The notes under the pieces are model-generated. The model saw only the letters and a program-made list of their open reading frames with translations, ran no database searches and was not told the DNA's origin. A DNA stretch of 64,000 nucleotides from JABDQA01 sp963824415 (GTDB lineage: Bacteria > Desulfobacterota > Desulfobulbia > Desulfobulbales > Desulfocapsaceae): positions 372,001 through 436,000 of the forward strand of contig CAWGPM010000002.1 of the NCBI GenBank assembly GCA_963824415.1, in the 5' to 3' direction. Positions 33,486 to 41,887 of the stretch are shown piece by piece. Numbering within the stretch: the stretch's first letter is position 1; each line of letters begins with the position of its first letter. The position numbers and the translations under genes are program-made.

Positions 33486-34499
33486 ATGATAAGCAAAAAA
33501 CAGATACTTGGTAACGAACTCATGAAGGAGATCATTACGATTCGACTCCTTACCCTCCATCAGATGCTCAAGCAGTACGAAAAAGGCTTGCTGCCGGGAG
33601 TCAACGAGGAGGGCGCCACCGGCAAATTTGATAACAAAGGCGCAATTTTTATTCCCGGCGGCATGATTTATCAGGATGTCGATGAAAAATTCATCAGATA
33701 CGAACCACACGGGACGATTTCAGCGAGCCTGTTCAGGAAAAAGATAAGAAATGCCATGCGAGATGATAATGCAACCTTGCTTTACCCCGACGGTATTGCG
33801 CCGGCAATTAATCTCGATGGTGGTTTCTTTTCAAGAGTTGCACGCCGAATATTCACCTATAAAAGTGCCGCCTATCGACGCTCAAAAAAAATCGGCAGCA
33901 GCACAGCACTTGACATAAGCTCTGACGACATCATAAAAAGCCACTGTCCGACCTATATGAAGCCGCCTTATGGTGCGCGGACCAGGATCAGTACATGCGT
34001 CTCTGTGGGCTTGATAGAACCGTCGATGTTTTACGCCTACAATAAAACAGAATTGAATTTCTCAGCCAAGCAGGCTCATCGGTTTGTCCAGGAATTTGAC
34101 AGTGTCCGGGAACAAACCTTGTCGAAGGAGGGCAAGCTCCTGTTTCCGCCATATATTATCGTCTGTCATGATACTCGTTATAAAAGCAACAGTTTCACCG
34201 GGTTGACCAGGATTCTGGGGATCGGCAAGTTTGGCGAATTTGCAACATTTTCATTCGAGTCGCTCAATAAAAAACTGACCGGCGAACTGCAACGCAAAAA
34301 GCAGTCCTTTGATGAAGAGGCTGCTTTCGCCTATATCAATCGGACACCGATTCTTGGTATCCTCAGGATTTACGAACAGACCAACCCCGGCAAAAGACTT
34401 CTCAAATATCATCCGCACGTGATCTCGCCAGGCGATGATGTGGAGCTGTCTCTGGACAGACTGAGCTATAGAAAATCAAAGGGGGACGACAATGGCTGA
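33486..34499 (+). CDS. Orphan protein with faint diadenylate-cyclase-like motifs
   Basis: 337 residues, no confident family. Visible elements are FDNKGAIFIPGGMIYQ (about 49-64), LLYPDGIAPAI (about 98-108) and PYGARTRISTCVSVG (about 160-174). The last two vaguely recall the DGA and GTRHRAA motifs of DisA/CdaA-type diadenylate cyclases, but spacing is longer and key residues differ. There is no signal peptide or membrane segment. The C-terminal third is basic (NPGKRLLKYHPHVI). The start could be ATG 33486 or ATG 33522; neither has a strong ribosome site. It overlaps the following small membrane protein gene by eight bases. Confidence 0.6.
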   Translation: MISKKQILGNELMKEIITIRLLTLHQMLKQYEKGLLPGVNEEGATGKFDNKGAIFIPGGMIYQDVDEKFIRYEPHGTISASLFRKKIRNAMRDDNATLLYPDGIAPAINLDGGFFSRVARRIFTYKSAAYRRSKKIGSSTALDISSDDIIKSHCPTYMKPPYGARTRISTCVSVGLIEPSMFYAYNKTELNFSAKQAHRFVQEFDSVREQTLSKEGKLLFPPYIIVCHDTRYKSNSFTGLTRILGIGKFGEFATFSFESLNKKLTGELQRKKQSFDEEAAFAYINRTPILGILRIYEQTNPGKRLLKYHPHVISPGDDVELSLDRLSYRKSKGDDNG

Positions 34500-34740
34500 A
34501 GGATCAAAAGACATCGGCGGGCATATCGTACTGGCCGCCATCATTTTCGGGGGCTGCCTCATTTTCGCGGCGCATCTGGCCTCAAGCCGGGTCCAGGGGG
34601 CGATTGATAACGCCGTAGAGAAAATGAGCACTGAGGTTGGCAGAGCCGCTACCGGACTGGAGACCATAGCCAGCAACACCGGACAGTACACCACCCTGAT
34701 GGGCCAGCTCAAAAATAGTGAAAAACAGCCCGGCAACTGA
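34492..34740 (+). CDS. Small single-pass membrane protein
   Basis: 82 residues. One membrane helix (about 11-27, HIVLAAIIFGGCLIFAAHL) is followed by an amphipathic, coiled-coil-prone tail (VQGAIDNAVEKMSTEVGRA) ending basic. The start lies inside the end of the upstream gene (eight-base overlap) with GGGGG as ribosome site, so the two are translated together and may form a complex. No family was recognised. Confidence 0.65.
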   Translation: MAEGSKDIGGHIVLAAIIFGGCLIFAAHLASSRVQGAIDNAVEKMSTEVGRAATGLETIASNTGQYTTLMGQLKNSEKQPGN

Positions 34741-34789
34741 CGGATAAGCTTGAGAGGGCAAAACGTTTGGTGGTAGCCTCATCCAAGCC

Positions 34790-35920
34790 TCAGGTGCCGA
34801 TCAGGGTCTCCTCGATAAGTTGATCAACCACCAGGCGCAATGCTTCGTCATGATCCATACCTGAGTTCAAGCCGTCATTATAAGCGGCAACCTGCCGGTG
34901 AGCGCTGGTCCCTTCCTTGATAATGGTATGGATGTGCTTGAGTTCGCCCTCGCAGTTGAAATACTCAGCGTCCTCCTGAAGTAATTCCAGTACCTCATCG
35001 ATCAGTTCCTTAAATGGCACGATTTCTCCCCGACCAAAATCAATTAACCCTTCATCGATGCCATAGCGGTGCGCCCGCCAGCGGTTTTCGTTGATCAGAA
35101 AATTGGAATATCGACGCCAGCGCTGATTGCTGCGTCTGAGACGGAAAAGCATTCTCAGCCAGCAGAGATAGAAGGCGGCAACGGCGATGGCGTCATCGAG
35201 GCGGGTGCAGACATCAGAAATGCGCATTTCAATGGTAGGGTAGTGATCACTGGGGCGAATGTCCCACCAGATCTTGGTGGCATCCTCGATCACACCGGCT
35301 TTGACCAGGACCTCGATATGGCGCTGATATTCTGCAAAACTCTCGAAATACTCCGGCAGACCGGTGCGCGGCATGCCATTCCAGATAGCGATGCGATAGG
35401 ATTTGAGGCCGGTATTGCGACCTCTCCAGAATGGCGAGGACGTACTGAGAGCCAGGATGTGAGGCAGAATATAAGATACCTGCCCCATCAGATCCGTGCG
35501 CAGATCGTCGTCTTCTACCCCGACATGGATATGCATGCCACTGATTACCAGCTGCCGGACGACCTCCTGCAGATCGTCGGCCAGCTGGTCATAGCGCTCC
35601 TTTGGGGTATGCTCCACCTGGCTGGGTCTGCCGAAGGGATGCGTTGAGGCGGCGATAATGGCCAGCCCATGCTCAGCAGCCACTTCCGCCACCGTGCGAC
35701 GGAGATAGGCCAAATCTGACCGTGCGGCGTCGAGGCTCCTGCAGACCTTGGTTCCCACTTCGATCTGGCACTGGAGAAACTCAGGGGAAACCTGAGATTT
35801 CAAGCGCGCTTCACATTCGGGAAGCATGGTTTCCGGAACGTGGCTGATGAGATCCCTGGTTTCTCGATCTACCAGCTTGTACTCTTCTTCGATTCCAATA
35901 GTGAAGCTTGGCTCCTGCAT
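34790..35920 (-). CDS. ybdK: Carboxylate-amine ligase, YbdK/GCS2 family
   Basis: 376 residues of the glutamate-cysteine ligase 2 superfamily. The N-terminal FTIGIEEEYKLVDRETRDL holds the family's metal-binding Glu cluster. MHIHVGVEDDDLRTDL, IRPSDHYPTIEMRISDVCTR and NRWRAHRYGIDEG are the other conserved blocks. YbdK-type enzymes make gamma-glutamyl-cysteine weakly or other carboxylate-amine amides; the true substrate is often unknown. GGAGGAG lies ahead of ATG 35920. It is a single gene, convergent with the small membrane protein gene. Confidence 0.88.
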   Translation of the reverse strand: MQEPSFTIGIEEEYKLVDRETRDLISHVPETMLPECEARLKSQVSPEFLQCQIEVGTKVCRSLDAARSDLAYLRRTVAEVAAEHGLAIIAASTHPFGRPSQVEHTPKERYDQLADDLQEVVRQLVISGMHIHVGVEDDDLRTDLMGQVSYILPHILALSTSSPFWRGRNTGLKSYRIAIWNGMPRTGLPEYFESFAEYQRHIEVLVKAGVIEDATKIWWDIRPSDHYPTIEMRISDVCTRLDDAIAVAAFYLCWLRMLFRLRRSNQRWRRYSNFLINENRWRAHRYGIDEGLIDFGRGEIVPFKELIDEVLELLQEDAEYFNCEGELKHIHTIIKEGTSAHRQVAAYNDGLNSGMDHDEALRLVVDQLIEETLIGT

Positions 35921-36276
35921 CGCTACTCCTCCGGATAATATCGATTTCTTCTATGTATTCATCAGCATAGCGGCTTCAACATTTTTATGCAGGCCACAGG
36001 TCAGGTGGAAGTATTCGGGTATGCAGCAAATAATGTCTTATCTATACATACATGAAATGACCTATGTCTCATTATAGATACAGTAATAATCCTGAGCTGA
36101 CAAAAAAAATGCTAGTGTAGCGGTTTACAGATAGAATCATGTTTCACTGGCTTCGAAAAAACCGATTTGGTCGGGCGGGTCAGCGACAGTGTTTTAAACC
36201 TTGATATGCCGGCCGGATTGTTTCATATGGGTTCGACGGCGGTGAATCCACGCTGCCTTAACAGGGGGAAAACATA
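35921..36276. other. 356-base divergent intergenic region
   Basis: It separates the divergent ligase and MFS genes and must hold both promoters. A possible plus-strand -35 TTGATA with -10 CATATG, 17 bases apart, lies about 50 bases before the MFS start. A run of eight A stands mid-region. No ORF, RNA or operator palindrome was recognised. Confidence 0.4.
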
Positions 36277-37464
36277 GTGTTTGGCAAGGATGTCACTATT
36301 GCACTCTGCGCCACGCTGGCGGTGCAGTCCATGGTTTCCATGGTTGCCGTTACCATTCCTGTGCTGGCGCCGAGTGCGGCTCCCGATATCGGGATCTCGG
36401 CAACCTATGCCGGCATTTATGTCTCTCTGATGTACATCGGTGGTATGCTCTCGAGTTTATGGAGCGGAAATTTTATCCACCGTTATGGGGCCTTGCGGGT
36501 CAGCGAGATCTGCCTGGCCCTGGCCGGTATTGGTCTCATCTGTACATCTTTTGCGTCGATTCAGGCCATGATCCTCAGCGCCTTTATTATCGGCTTGGGC
36601 TATGGCCCGGTGACTCCGGCGAGTTCACATATTCTGGCCCGGACAACACCCGCGCATATGAGGTCTCTGATTTTCTCCCTGAAACAGACGGGTGTGCCGA
36701 TCGGCGGGGTTCTGGCCGGCGGGGTGGTGCCGACACTTGCCATCCTCTTGGGCTGGCGAGAGGCAGCTATAGCTGTTGGCATGGTTTCTCTGCTTCTTAT
36801 TCTGTTCATCCATCCTGCCCGGAACATGCTGGATAGGGATCGGCAACCGAAGCAGAAAATTTCCCTCGCTGGGGTTTTTCAACCGCTGCGCCTCGTCTTA
36901 ACGCACAGCGGTCTGCGCCGTTTGTCTGTCGTTTCATTTCTGTTTGCCGGTATGCAGCTCTGTCTGTTCACGTACCTGGTCATCTATCTGACCAAAGACA
37001 TCGGCATGGCTTTCGTCGCGGCGGGATTTACCATGTCGGCCACTCAAATGGCCGGCACGATCGGTCGCATCGTCTGGGGGACCATTGCCGATCACTACCT
37101 GAAACCGCGCCTGCTTCTCGGGCTTCTCGGTGCGGGTATGTCCCTGGGAGCGGTTGCCACGGCCCTGATGGATGCAAGCTGGCCAACCTGGTCGATTGTG
37201 GCGGTAATCATTTTATTCGGGGCCACCGCGATAGGCTGGAATGGGGTCTATCTGGCTGAGGCTGCCCGGCTTGCACCACCCGGTAAAGTTGGAGATGCCA
37301 CGGGAGGAACCCTTTTTTTTACTTTTCTGGGGGTGGTGTTGGGGCCTCCGCTGTTTGGTCTGGTTGCCTCAGCAACCGACAGCTATTCTCTGGCTTTCGT
37401 TTTCTTTGCGCTACTCACACTGACTGGAGCAGTTGCCTCCGTTTCCATCCCCAAAGACGGTTGA
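36277..37464 (+). CDS. MFS transporter, 12-helix type
   Basis: 395 residues, about 12 helices. The Gly-rich conserved loop between helices 2 and 3 reads GNFIHRYGALRVSEI and the central motif is LGYGPVTPASSHILARTTP. FSLKQTGVPIGGVLAGG is typical of the CynX/NNP-like or cyanate/sugar-acid MFS carriers. The start is GTG 36277 with AGGGGG eight bases upstream. It is monocistronic. The substrate is unknown; uptake of a small organic anion is plausible from family resemblance only. Confidence 0.87.
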   Translation: MFGKDVTIALCATLAVQSMVSMVAVTIPVLAPSAAPDIGISATYAGIYVSLMYIGGMLSSLWSGNFIHRYGALRVSEICLALAGIGLICTSFASIQAMILSAFIIGLGYGPVTPASSHILARTTPAHMRSLIFSLKQTGVPIGGVLAGGVVPTLAILLGWREAAIAVGMVSLLLILFIHPARNMLDRDRQPKQKISLAGVFQPLRLVLTHSGLRRLSVVSFLFAGMQLCLFTYLVIYLTKDIGMAFVAAGFTMSATQMAGTIGRIVWGTIADHYLKPRLLLGLLGAGMSLGAVATALMDASWPTWSIVAVIILFGATAIGWNGVYLAEAARLAPPGKVGDATGGTLFFTFLGVVLGPPLFGLVASATDSYSLAFVFFALLTLTGAVASVSIPKDG

Positions 37465-37639
37465 ACCCCTGTCGAATGCGCCGACCCTTGCTGCAAGGCC
37501 TGCGCGAACGTGCCTCTTGAAAACGTCCCAGTACCATGCAGGTGCTTTACGCTCGAGACATCCAGGTATGAAGGGTAATTGAGTCTGACGATCTAATGGA
37601 GCTATCCGGAATCATTCAAACAACCAGCTATTTTATTGC

Positions 37640-37668
37640 TTGACTTAATACTTTAATATCCGTACACT
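37640..37668 (+). promoter_or_regulatory. Sigma70 promoter of the small secreted peptide gene
   Basis: TTGACT (37640-37645), a 17-base spacer and TACACT (37663-37668) lie in an AT-rich stretch. The start of transcription would be near 37675, about 60 bases before ATG. Confidence 0.65.
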
Positions 37669-37737
37669 CATAAATATATAGAATCATTAAATAGTTTGTA
37701 CTACAAAGTAATATGATCAATTCAAAAGGAGGTCGTT

Positions 37738-37920
37738 ATGAAGAAAATTTGTGCACTATTTGTAACACTGATTTTGGTAACTGGTTTGGCCGTCTCTCCG
37801 GTATTTGCCGGTGGCGGTAAAGTACGTGGCGACAATGGAGAAGGACCAGTGGAACAGAATTTCTGCGGACCTGATGACGTTGATGATTGCCCCGTATATG
37901 CCCCCTATTGGTGGGAATGA
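37738..37920 (+). CDS. Small secreted two-cysteine peptide, unrecognised
   Basis: 60 residues. A textbook signal peptide (MKKICALFVTLIL...SPVFA) cleaves at about 25. The mature part has about 35 residues, is acidic, begins GGGK and has two cysteines nine residues apart (FCGPDDVDDCPVY), so one disulphide is likely. It ends aromatic (APYWWE). AAAGGAGGT lies seven bases before ATG, a near-perfect ribosome site. A promoter upstream and a hairpin terminator downstream enclose this single gene, which argues strongly that it is real. No family was recognised; a secreted signalling or envelope peptide is possible. Confidence 0.78.
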   Translation: MKKICALFVTLILVTGLAVSPVFAGGGKVRGDNGEGPVEQNFCGPDDVDDCPVYAPYWWE

Positions 37921-38018
37921 AAATCGATAGTTCGACTTTCTAACCTTGAACGACCATAGGGTCAAGCAAAAGTGCAGCACTAGCTGATAGACTACTCTGG
38001 TAATATCTTTGAAATCGA

Positions 38019-38052
38019 TTAAGGCAGGGTCATTTGGCCCTGCCTTAATTTT
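38019..38052 (+). terminator. Hairpin terminator after the small peptide gene
   Basis: An 11-base perfect stem TTAAGGCAGGG / CCCTGCCTTAA (38019-38048) with an eight-base loop is followed by a short T-rich run. It lies about 100 bases past the peptide stop and faces the dgkA stop, so it may act for both strands. Confidence 0.7.
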
Positions 38053-38115
38053 ATGGAAAGATGAGCTATTCTTGGGCCATTCCTCGGTGAACCTGATCAG
38101 GCCACGGAATGAATA

Positions 38116-38490
38116 TTAAAAGAAGACGGTGTACAGCGCCCAGGCCCAGACGATCGCTGCCAGGATCAGGCTGAGCAGCACCGCGGCGCTGCCCATATCC
38201 TTGGCCTGGCCGGCAAGTGTGTTGTATTCCGGCGAGGCTTTGTCCACCACCGCCTCGATGGCGGAATTGAGCAACTCCACGATCAGTACGACGGTGTTTA
38301 CCGCCAGCAGCATCAGCTTGATCACCGGCGCCGCCGGGAGCATGACGATCACTGCCAGCAGAACGAGAAAGAGGATCGCTTCCTGTCTGAAGGCCTCCTC
38401 GTTCCGATAACACGATTTCAGGCCGTTCATTGAGTTGAAAAAGGCGTCCACAATCCGGGCGACGCCGCTTTTGGGTGGCGGCTTCTTCAT
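38116..38490 (-). CDS. dgkA: Diacylglycerol kinase
   Basis: 124 residues, three membrane helices. The family signature reads ELLNSAIEAVVDK, with the catalytic Glu in helix 2, and KDMGSAAVLLSL is its C-terminal partner. It phosphorylates diacylglycerol (or undecaprenol in Gram-positives) in the inner membrane with ATP and recycles lipid from membrane-derived glycan synthesis. Length is normal. It is the last gene after the purH-like gene, separated by 74 bases, and ends in a barrel-unrelated FF. The extra N-terminus MKKPPPKSG is Pro/Lys-rich. Confidence 0.93.
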   Translation of the reverse strand: MKKPPPKSGVARIVDAFFNSMNGLKSCYRNEEAFRQEAILFLVLLAVIVMLPAAPVIKLMLLAVNTVVLIVELLNSAIEAVVDKASPEYNTLAGQAKDMGSAAVLLSLILAAIVWAWALYTVFF

Positions 38491-38564
38491 CTGCTTTTAG
38501 CCTGATTAACGATTAGATATTGTTCAAATATCAATGTCTTTTACATATTATATTAAATGTCAGG

Positions 38565-39854
38565 CTAATGCTTGAACGAGCGCTGCCCGGTAAACATCAT
38601 CGCAACCTGCGGCTCGGCCTCGTTGCAGGCCTGGATCGTCTCAAAATCACGCATCGAGCCGCCGGCCTGTAGAATGGCGCTGACTCCCTGCCTGATGCCC
38701 ACATCGGCGCCGTCTCTGAATGGAAAGAAGGCATCTGAAATCATCACCGAGCCGATCAGTCCAGCTTTGTCCCTTTGCACCTGCTCATCGATCTCGTCCT
38801 TGTCGGCCTGGCTGCGCTCGTTTGCCTCAATGGCCAAGGCCAGGTCGGCATAGGAGATCTGGTAACGGTCGAAGCAGAGGATGTCCGCGTATTTGATATA
38901 GGCCTTGTGCACCGCAATCTCGGCCACGCCGACCCGGTCCTGCTCGCCGGTACCTATACCGACAGTGCAGCCGTTTTTGACGTAGAGCACCGAATTGGAG
39001 GTAACCCCGTGCTCGACCGCCCAGCCGAAGATCATATCGTCGATCTCGCGCTGGTCCGGCTGCCGCTCGCAGAAATAATCGACGCCCTGGAAAGCAGCGC
39101 TCGCCGTTTTCAGGTCAGCGATGGATCTGATCGAGTTCACCGCCGACTGCTGGACGATGATGCCGCCGTCGATCAGGCTCTTGAAGTCGATGAAGCGCTG
39201 GTTTTCAAAATCAGCCAGCCGCTCGATCCGAGATATCCTGATGACCCGCAGATTGGCGCGCTTGCTGATAATCTCCAGGCTGCCCGGTTCGAATTCGGGC
39301 GCGCAGACCACCTCGAGATAGTTTTCGGCCAGCAGTTTCGCAGTATCTCTGTCACAGGCGCGGTTCAGCACCACCGCTCCGCCAAACGCTGCAATCCGGT
39401 CGGCCCGGTTGGCCCGGTCGAAGGCCTCTGTCAGCGTGGCCCCGTAGGCCGCGCCGCAGGGGTTGTTGTGCTTGAGGATGACCGCGGCCGGTTTGTCCAT
39501 CAGATATTTAAGGATATTGAGTCCGTTGTCCACGTCGGTCAGGTTGATCTTGCCCGGGTGCTTGCCGACCTGCAGCATATCGGATACCTCGATGGCCGAA
39601 ACCAGGCCGTTGCCCGGTTCGATATAGACGCAGTCGCCCAGACTCAGGTTGCCATTCACCAGCTCATACAGCGCCGCCTCCTGGTCGGGGTTTTCACCGT
39701 AGCGGATACCGCGTTCATCGACATGGCCGTCGTCCTGGGCGATTTTCCAGGTCCGCTTCCGGTAGACCAGCTTCTGGTCGCCGAAGCTGATGGTCATTTC
39801 CATCGGGAAGTGATCGCCTAAAATAGTCGAGTACATCTTCTTTATATCAGCCAT
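38565..39854 (-). CDS. purH: AICAR transformylase (PurH-like, lacks IMP cyclohydrolase domain)
   Basis: 429 residues. RYGENPDQEAALYEL (51-65) and the catalytic segment KHNNPCGAA (128-136) mark the AICAR formyltransferase domain, with the Lys-His pair intact. The usual N-terminal MGS-like IMP cyclohydrolase domain (about 190 residues) is missing: only 50 residues precede the RYGENP motif. It should formylate AICAR with 10-formyl-THF in purine synthesis, and another enzyme must close the ring. Stand-alone versions of this kind are known in Desulfobacterota. It is 34 bases downstream of glmU with its own AGGAG site. Confidence 0.88.
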   Translation of the reverse strand: MADIKKMYSTILGDHFPMEMTISFGDQKLVYRKRTWKIAQDDGHVDERGIRYGENPDQEAALYELVNGNLSLGDCVYIEPGNGLVSAIEVSDMLQVGKHPGKINLTDVDNGLNILKYLMDKPAAVILKHNNPCGAAYGATLTEAFDRANRADRIAAFGGAVVLNRACDRDTAKLLAENYLEVVCAPEFEPGSLEIISKRANLRVIRISRIERLADFENQRFIDFKSLIDGGIIVQQSAVNSIRSIADLKTASAAFQGVDYFCERQPDQREIDDMIFGWAVEHGVTSNSVLYVKNGCTVGIGTGEQDRVGVAEIAVHKAYIKYADILCFDRYQISYADLALAIEANERSQADKDEIDEQVQRDKAGLIGSVMISDAFFPFRDGADVGIRQGVSAILQAGGSMRDFETIQACNEAEPQVAMMFTGQRSFKH

Positions 39855-39888
39855 GATTTCTCCTCTGGTCCCGTTTCATATTTTTTTT

Positions 39889-40923
39889 CTATATCCTGGC
39901 GCCCAGCGAGGTGAGCGGTGCAAGTGCAACACCATCATCGACATTCGAATCGAGCAGGACACTGTTGGCGCCGATATGAACGCCATTGCCGATGGTGGAA
40001 TTGGAGATAAACACGCCCGGCTCGATTACACAGCCGTGGCCGATTACCGTCCTGCCGACAATCGTGACGCCTCCGGCCAGGCTGCAGTCGGCTCCGATCG
40101 TCACCGGCGGGGCGACCGCCGTGCTGTCCGGCTCCAGCATGGTGACGCCGGCGGCCATCAGCTCGAGGTTCCTGCGTCGCTGAATTTCCCGGTGCGCCAG
40201 GGCCAGTTCAACCTTCGAATTGACGCCGAGCACATGTTCCGGGTGGGGATGCTCATATTTCTGCACCCTGAAACCACACTGCACCGCAATCGAAACAATA
40301 TCGGTGAGATACATCTCGCCCTGGCTGTTGTCGGTGGTCACGCGGTCGAGGGCATCGAACAGAAATCCGCTCTCGGCGCAGTAGATGCCGCCGTTAATTT
40401 CCCGGATGGCCCGCTGCTCAGCTGAACAGTCTTTTTCTTCGACCACGCCCAGTGCCGCACCCTGTGCGTCACTGATGATCCTGCCGTAATTGGTGGGGTC
40501 CGCGAGCGTGGTGGTCAGAATACTCAGCGGGGAATCACTTGCGCGCTTGCTGGCATGACGCTGGAGCATTTGTTGGAGATGCTCGGGCAGCAGCAGCGGG
40601 GAATCACCGCAGAGAATCATCACCGTGCCGGAAAAATCGGCCAGCAGATGCCGGGTGCAGAGCACCGCATGACCGGTGCCGTTTTGTTCCCGCTGTTCGC
40701 AGCAGATGACCTCATAGCTTTCCAGGGAGTCTTCGACTAACGCCTTCTGGTGGCCGACGATGACGATGGTTTTTTGCGCCTGAAGCGGGGCAACCGCATC
40801 GAGCACGTGGTGCAGCATCGGCCGGTAAAAGACTTCGTGAAGCACCTTGGCCCGACTGGATTTCATCCGGGTGCCTTTGCCGGCGGCCAGGATAACGACT
40901 GCAAGAGGGTGTTTGTTGTTCAT
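39889..40923 (-). CDS. glmU: GlmU-like UDP-GlcNAc pyrophosphorylase, shortened
   Basis: 344 residues against about 455 for full GlmU. The nucleotidyltransferase domain is complete: LAAGKGTRMKSSRAKVLHE (12-30), QNGTGHAV and NGGIYC (GlcNAc binding). The C-terminal left-handed beta-helix has only a few coils (GADCSLAGGVTIVGRTVIG) and then stops. The acetyltransferase active-site half is therefore absent. It should make UDP-GlcNAc from UTP and GlcNAc-1-phosphate but not acetylate GlcN-1-phosphate. It is first in the glmU-purH-dgkA unit. Confidence 0.85.
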   Translation of the reverse strand: MNNKHPLAVVILAAGKGTRMKSSRAKVLHEVFYRPMLHHVLDAVAPLQAQKTIVIVGHQKALVEDSLESYEVICCEQREQNGTGHAVLCTRHLLADFSGTVMILCGDSPLLLPEHLQQMLQRHASKRASDSPLSILTTTLADPTNYGRIISDAQGAALGVVEEKDCSAEQRAIREINGGIYCAESGFLFDALDRVTTDNSQGEMYLTDIVSIAVQCGFRVQKYEHPHPEHVLGVNSKVELALAHREIQRRRNLELMAAGVTMLEPDSTAVAPPVTIGADCSLAGGVTIVGRTVIGHGCVIEPGVFISNSTIGNGVHIGANSVLLDSNVDDGVALAPLTSLGARI

Positions 40924-40973
40924 AAGATATCTATCTGAAAAGCCTGTTCTCAGCGGAAGTGGGATTGTCGTGG

Positions 40974-41002
40974 AGCCTATCCTGTCGACGAATTTCTGTC
41001 AA
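40974..41002 (-). promoter_or_regulatory. Candidate promoter of glmU-purH-dgkA
   Basis: Minus-strand TTGACA (40997-41002), 17 bases, TAGGCT (40974-40979), about 50 bases ahead of the glmU ATG. The -35 is perfect but the -10 is poor. Confidence 0.35.
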
Positions 41003-41059
41003 TCCCATTGATCTGCCCCGGGCGGCTTTCACCCATATTCTGCACAGGTGGCAGGATGG

Positions 41060-41887
41060 CTACTCCTTGACTGATCCGGCCAGCAGGCCGCGGATGAAAT
41101 AGCGTCCCAGCACGATATAGATCAGCAGCACCGGCAGGGCTGCCAGGATCGAACCGGCCATCGGCAGGTTCCAGCTGACCGCCTGACCGCCGGCCAGCTG
41201 AGCCAGACCCACCGTGATCGGGTTGGCGGTATGCCTGGTCAGACAGATGCCCCACAGGAATTCGTTCCAGATCTGGGTGAACTGCCACAGGCTGGTGACC
41301 ACAAAACCGGGAATAGACAGTGGGAAAATGATTCTGATGTAGATCGAGAAAAACCCGGCCCCGTCCAGGGTGGCCGACTCCATCAGCGTGTCCGGTATCT
41401 GGGCATAGAAGTTTCGAAAGATCAGCGAGGTGATCGGCAGACCGTAGACCACGTGGGCCAGTACCAGTCCGGGCAGCCCCCCATAGAGGTTGATGGCCCG
41501 CAGGGTCTGGAAAAGCGGGATCAGGATGACCTGATAGGGGATGAACATGCCGAATAAAAAGAGGGTGAAGACGATCTCGCTGCCGGGAAACTTCCACTTG
41601 GAAAAAACATAGCCGTTCAGGGAGCCGAGCATCGTGGAAAAAAAGGTGGCGCTGATGGTCAGGATAAGCGAGTTGACGATATTGGGCTTGAGCAGAGCGA
41701 AGGCATCGGAAAAACTGCCATAGTTTACCGTAGGCGGCAGCTGCCAGGACTGCGGCAGGCTGATGTCGCCCGGGAATTTCAGCGAGGTGATCAGGGTCAG
41801 GTAGAGCGGCAGCAGGTAGGCTGCGGCCAGCAGGATCAGGGTGGCATAAAGGCCCAGAGTGGCCAGTGAGGCGCGTGAACGTATCAT
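41060..41887 (-). CDS. Carbohydrate ABC transporter permease (MalG-like)
   Basis: 275 residues, six helices. The EAA coupling loop reads MESATLDGAGFFSIYIRIIF, placed between helices 4 and 5 as in MalG/UgpE. The C-terminus LLAGSVKE is typical of the family. It forms the inner-membrane channel with the product of 41884-42996, which it overlaps by four bases. It is the last gene of the galactose operon. CUT1-type transporters take up di- or oligosaccharides and glycosides. Confidence 0.93.
   Translation of the reverse strand: MIRSRASLATLGLYATLILLAAAYLLPLYLTLITSLKFPGDISLPQSWQLPPTVNYGSFSDAFALLKPNIVNSLILTISATFFSTMLGSLNGYVFSKWKFPGSEIVFTLFLFGMFIPYQVILIPLFQTLRAINLYGGLPGLVLAHVVYGLPITSLIFRNFYAQIPDTLMESATLDGAGFFSIYIRIIFPLSIPGFVVTSLWQFTQIWNEFLWGICLTRHTANPITVGLAQLAGGQAVSWNLPMAGSILAALPVLLIYIVLGRYFIRGLLAGSVKE

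Noticed and set aside
36120..36276. A tRNA or riboswitch in the divergent spacer
   Set aside because: No cloverleaf, T-loop sequence or known aptamer pattern could be found.
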